A DNA stretch of 32,845 nt. Source: Thiotrichales bacterium (GTDB lineage: Bacteria > Pseudomonadota > Gammaproteobacteria > UBA5335 > SLRW01). Below, one piece after another: positions 32,061-32,845 of this stretch. The translations under genes were made by a program, and so were the position numbers. The notes beneath the pieces were generated by a model. It was not told where the DNA came from. It saw only the letters and a list, made by a program, of their open reading frames with translations, and made no database searches. Positions within the stretch are counted from its first letter, which is position 1; each line of letters begins with the position of its first letter. The stretch lies in assembly GCA_003567955.1 (NCBI GenBank), contig PWYF01000108.1:1-32845 (forward strand), given 5' to 3'.

Positions 32061-32358
32061 CCCCATGCCCCCGTTTCTCCAGATAGCGGGCAAACCCCAC
32101 AGCTGCAAGAAAAGCCGTGAGGGCCAGCACCACCGCCACATCGAGGAAATCCGACACGCCGCTACTGATGGTGTACACCGCGATGATACCCACGGTAATT
32201 GAAGCCATCAGCTCCAGCGCCACTACCCGGTCAGCCAGGGTCGGGCCCAGTAACAGCCTCAGCGTGGCCAGCCCCAGCGACAGACACATCAACGCAAACG
32301 CCGCGATGATGACCCACTCAAGCAGACCTGCCCCTTCTGTTGACCACATCAGACTCAT
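32053..32358 (-). CDS. mrpF: Na+/H+ antiporter subunit F (MnhF/MrpF)
   Basis: RLLLGPTLADRVVALELMASITVGIIAVYTISSGVSDFLDVAVVLALTAFLAAVGFARYLEKRG. Confidence 0.94.
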   Translation of the reverse strand: MSLMWSTEGAGLLEWVIIAAFALMCLSLGLATLRLLLGPTLADRVVALELMASITVGIIAVYTISSGVSDFLDVAVVLALTAFLAAVGFARYLEKRGHGDD

Positions 32359-32834
32359 CGCTCGAAAATCTCGATTACACGGCGTTCCAGATCCTTGATC
32401 TGGGCACGCATTTCATCAACGTCATCCAGATACATGCAGTGGATATAGAGCACACGACGATCACTGGACACATCCAGACTCAGGGTGCCCGGCGTCACAC
32501 TGATGAGATTGGCTAGAATGGTAATCGCCTCATCGGTGCGGGCTTCCAGCTCCACGCCGATGATTCCGGGCCGCATGCGCCTGAAGCTCGGTGTCAGCAC
32601 TTCCCAGGCCACGCGCATATTGGACTTGGTCAGATCCCAGATGAAAAACAGTATAAAGCCGATCACCTTGGGCACTTTTTCCAGGTAACCGTGAAACACA
32701 CCAGTATCACGCAGGGCGAAGCCAAGCACCAGATAGGCCAGCAACATACCGACAAGAAAATTGACCAGCGTAAACGTCCCGGTCAGCGCCACCCAGGCCA
32801 GTGCCAGCAAAATATTCCAGGTCAACGCCTTCAT
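32355..32834 (-). CDS. mrpE: Na+/H+ antiporter subunit E (MnhE/MrpE)
   Basis: NFLVGMLLAYLVLG, ITILANLISVTPGTLSLDVSSDRRVLYIHCMYLDD signature. Confidence 0.94.
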   Translation of the reverse strand: MKALTWNILLALAWVALTGTFTLVNFLVGMLLAYLVLGFALRDTGVFHGYLEKVPKVIGFILFFIWDLTKSNMRVAWEVLTPSFRRMRPGIIGVELEARTDEAITILANLISVTPGTLSLDVSSDRRVLYIHCMYLDDVDEMRAQIKDLERRVIEIFER

Positions 32835-32845
32835 GACCCCTCCTC

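Noticed and set aside
1-32845. Search for mobile elements, phage genes, toxin-antitoxin or defence systems
   Set aside because: All sizeable non-shadow ORFs are accounted for by housekeeping or bioenergetic functions; no transposase, integrase or nuclease-type ORF recognised.

Overview
GC-rich, gammaproteobacterial-type chromosomal window dominated by core bioenergetic genes. In order it holds: (i) the 3' end of a GGDEF diguanylate cyclase and a short-chain dehydrogenase on +; (ii) a complete 14-gene Complex I operon nuoA-N on -; (iii) tRNA-Leu(GAG), secG and tpiA upstream of nuoA; (iv) a DUF547-type protein on +, pdxH on - and an FNR-family regulator on +; (v) a tail-to-tail junction with an elaborate nested palindrome, followed by a SAM methyltransferase and tmcA on -; (vi) a csrA gene on + (58 aa, absent from the supplied ORF track); (vii) a complete cytochrome c maturation operon ccmABCDEFGHI on -, preceded by a hotdog/thioesterase-like gene that overlaps ccmA by 4 nt; (viii) Mrp antiporter subunit genes mrpE, F, G at the right edge. 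I see no CRISPR array, phage, transposase or toxin-antitoxin/defence island. The most unusual structure is the ~223-bp nested inverted repeat at 20471-20693: 42-bp arms made of TTAGGTG-like heptamers (40/42 matching), a perfect 14-bp middle inverted repeat and a central bidirectional terminator. A second tail-to-tail junction (about 1580-1682) carries 9-nt-periodic ATGAAGAYC repeats in partly inverted orientation. No complete new multi-gene system is evident; the best candidates for novelty are these intergenic repeat structures and the hotdog gene coupled to ccm.
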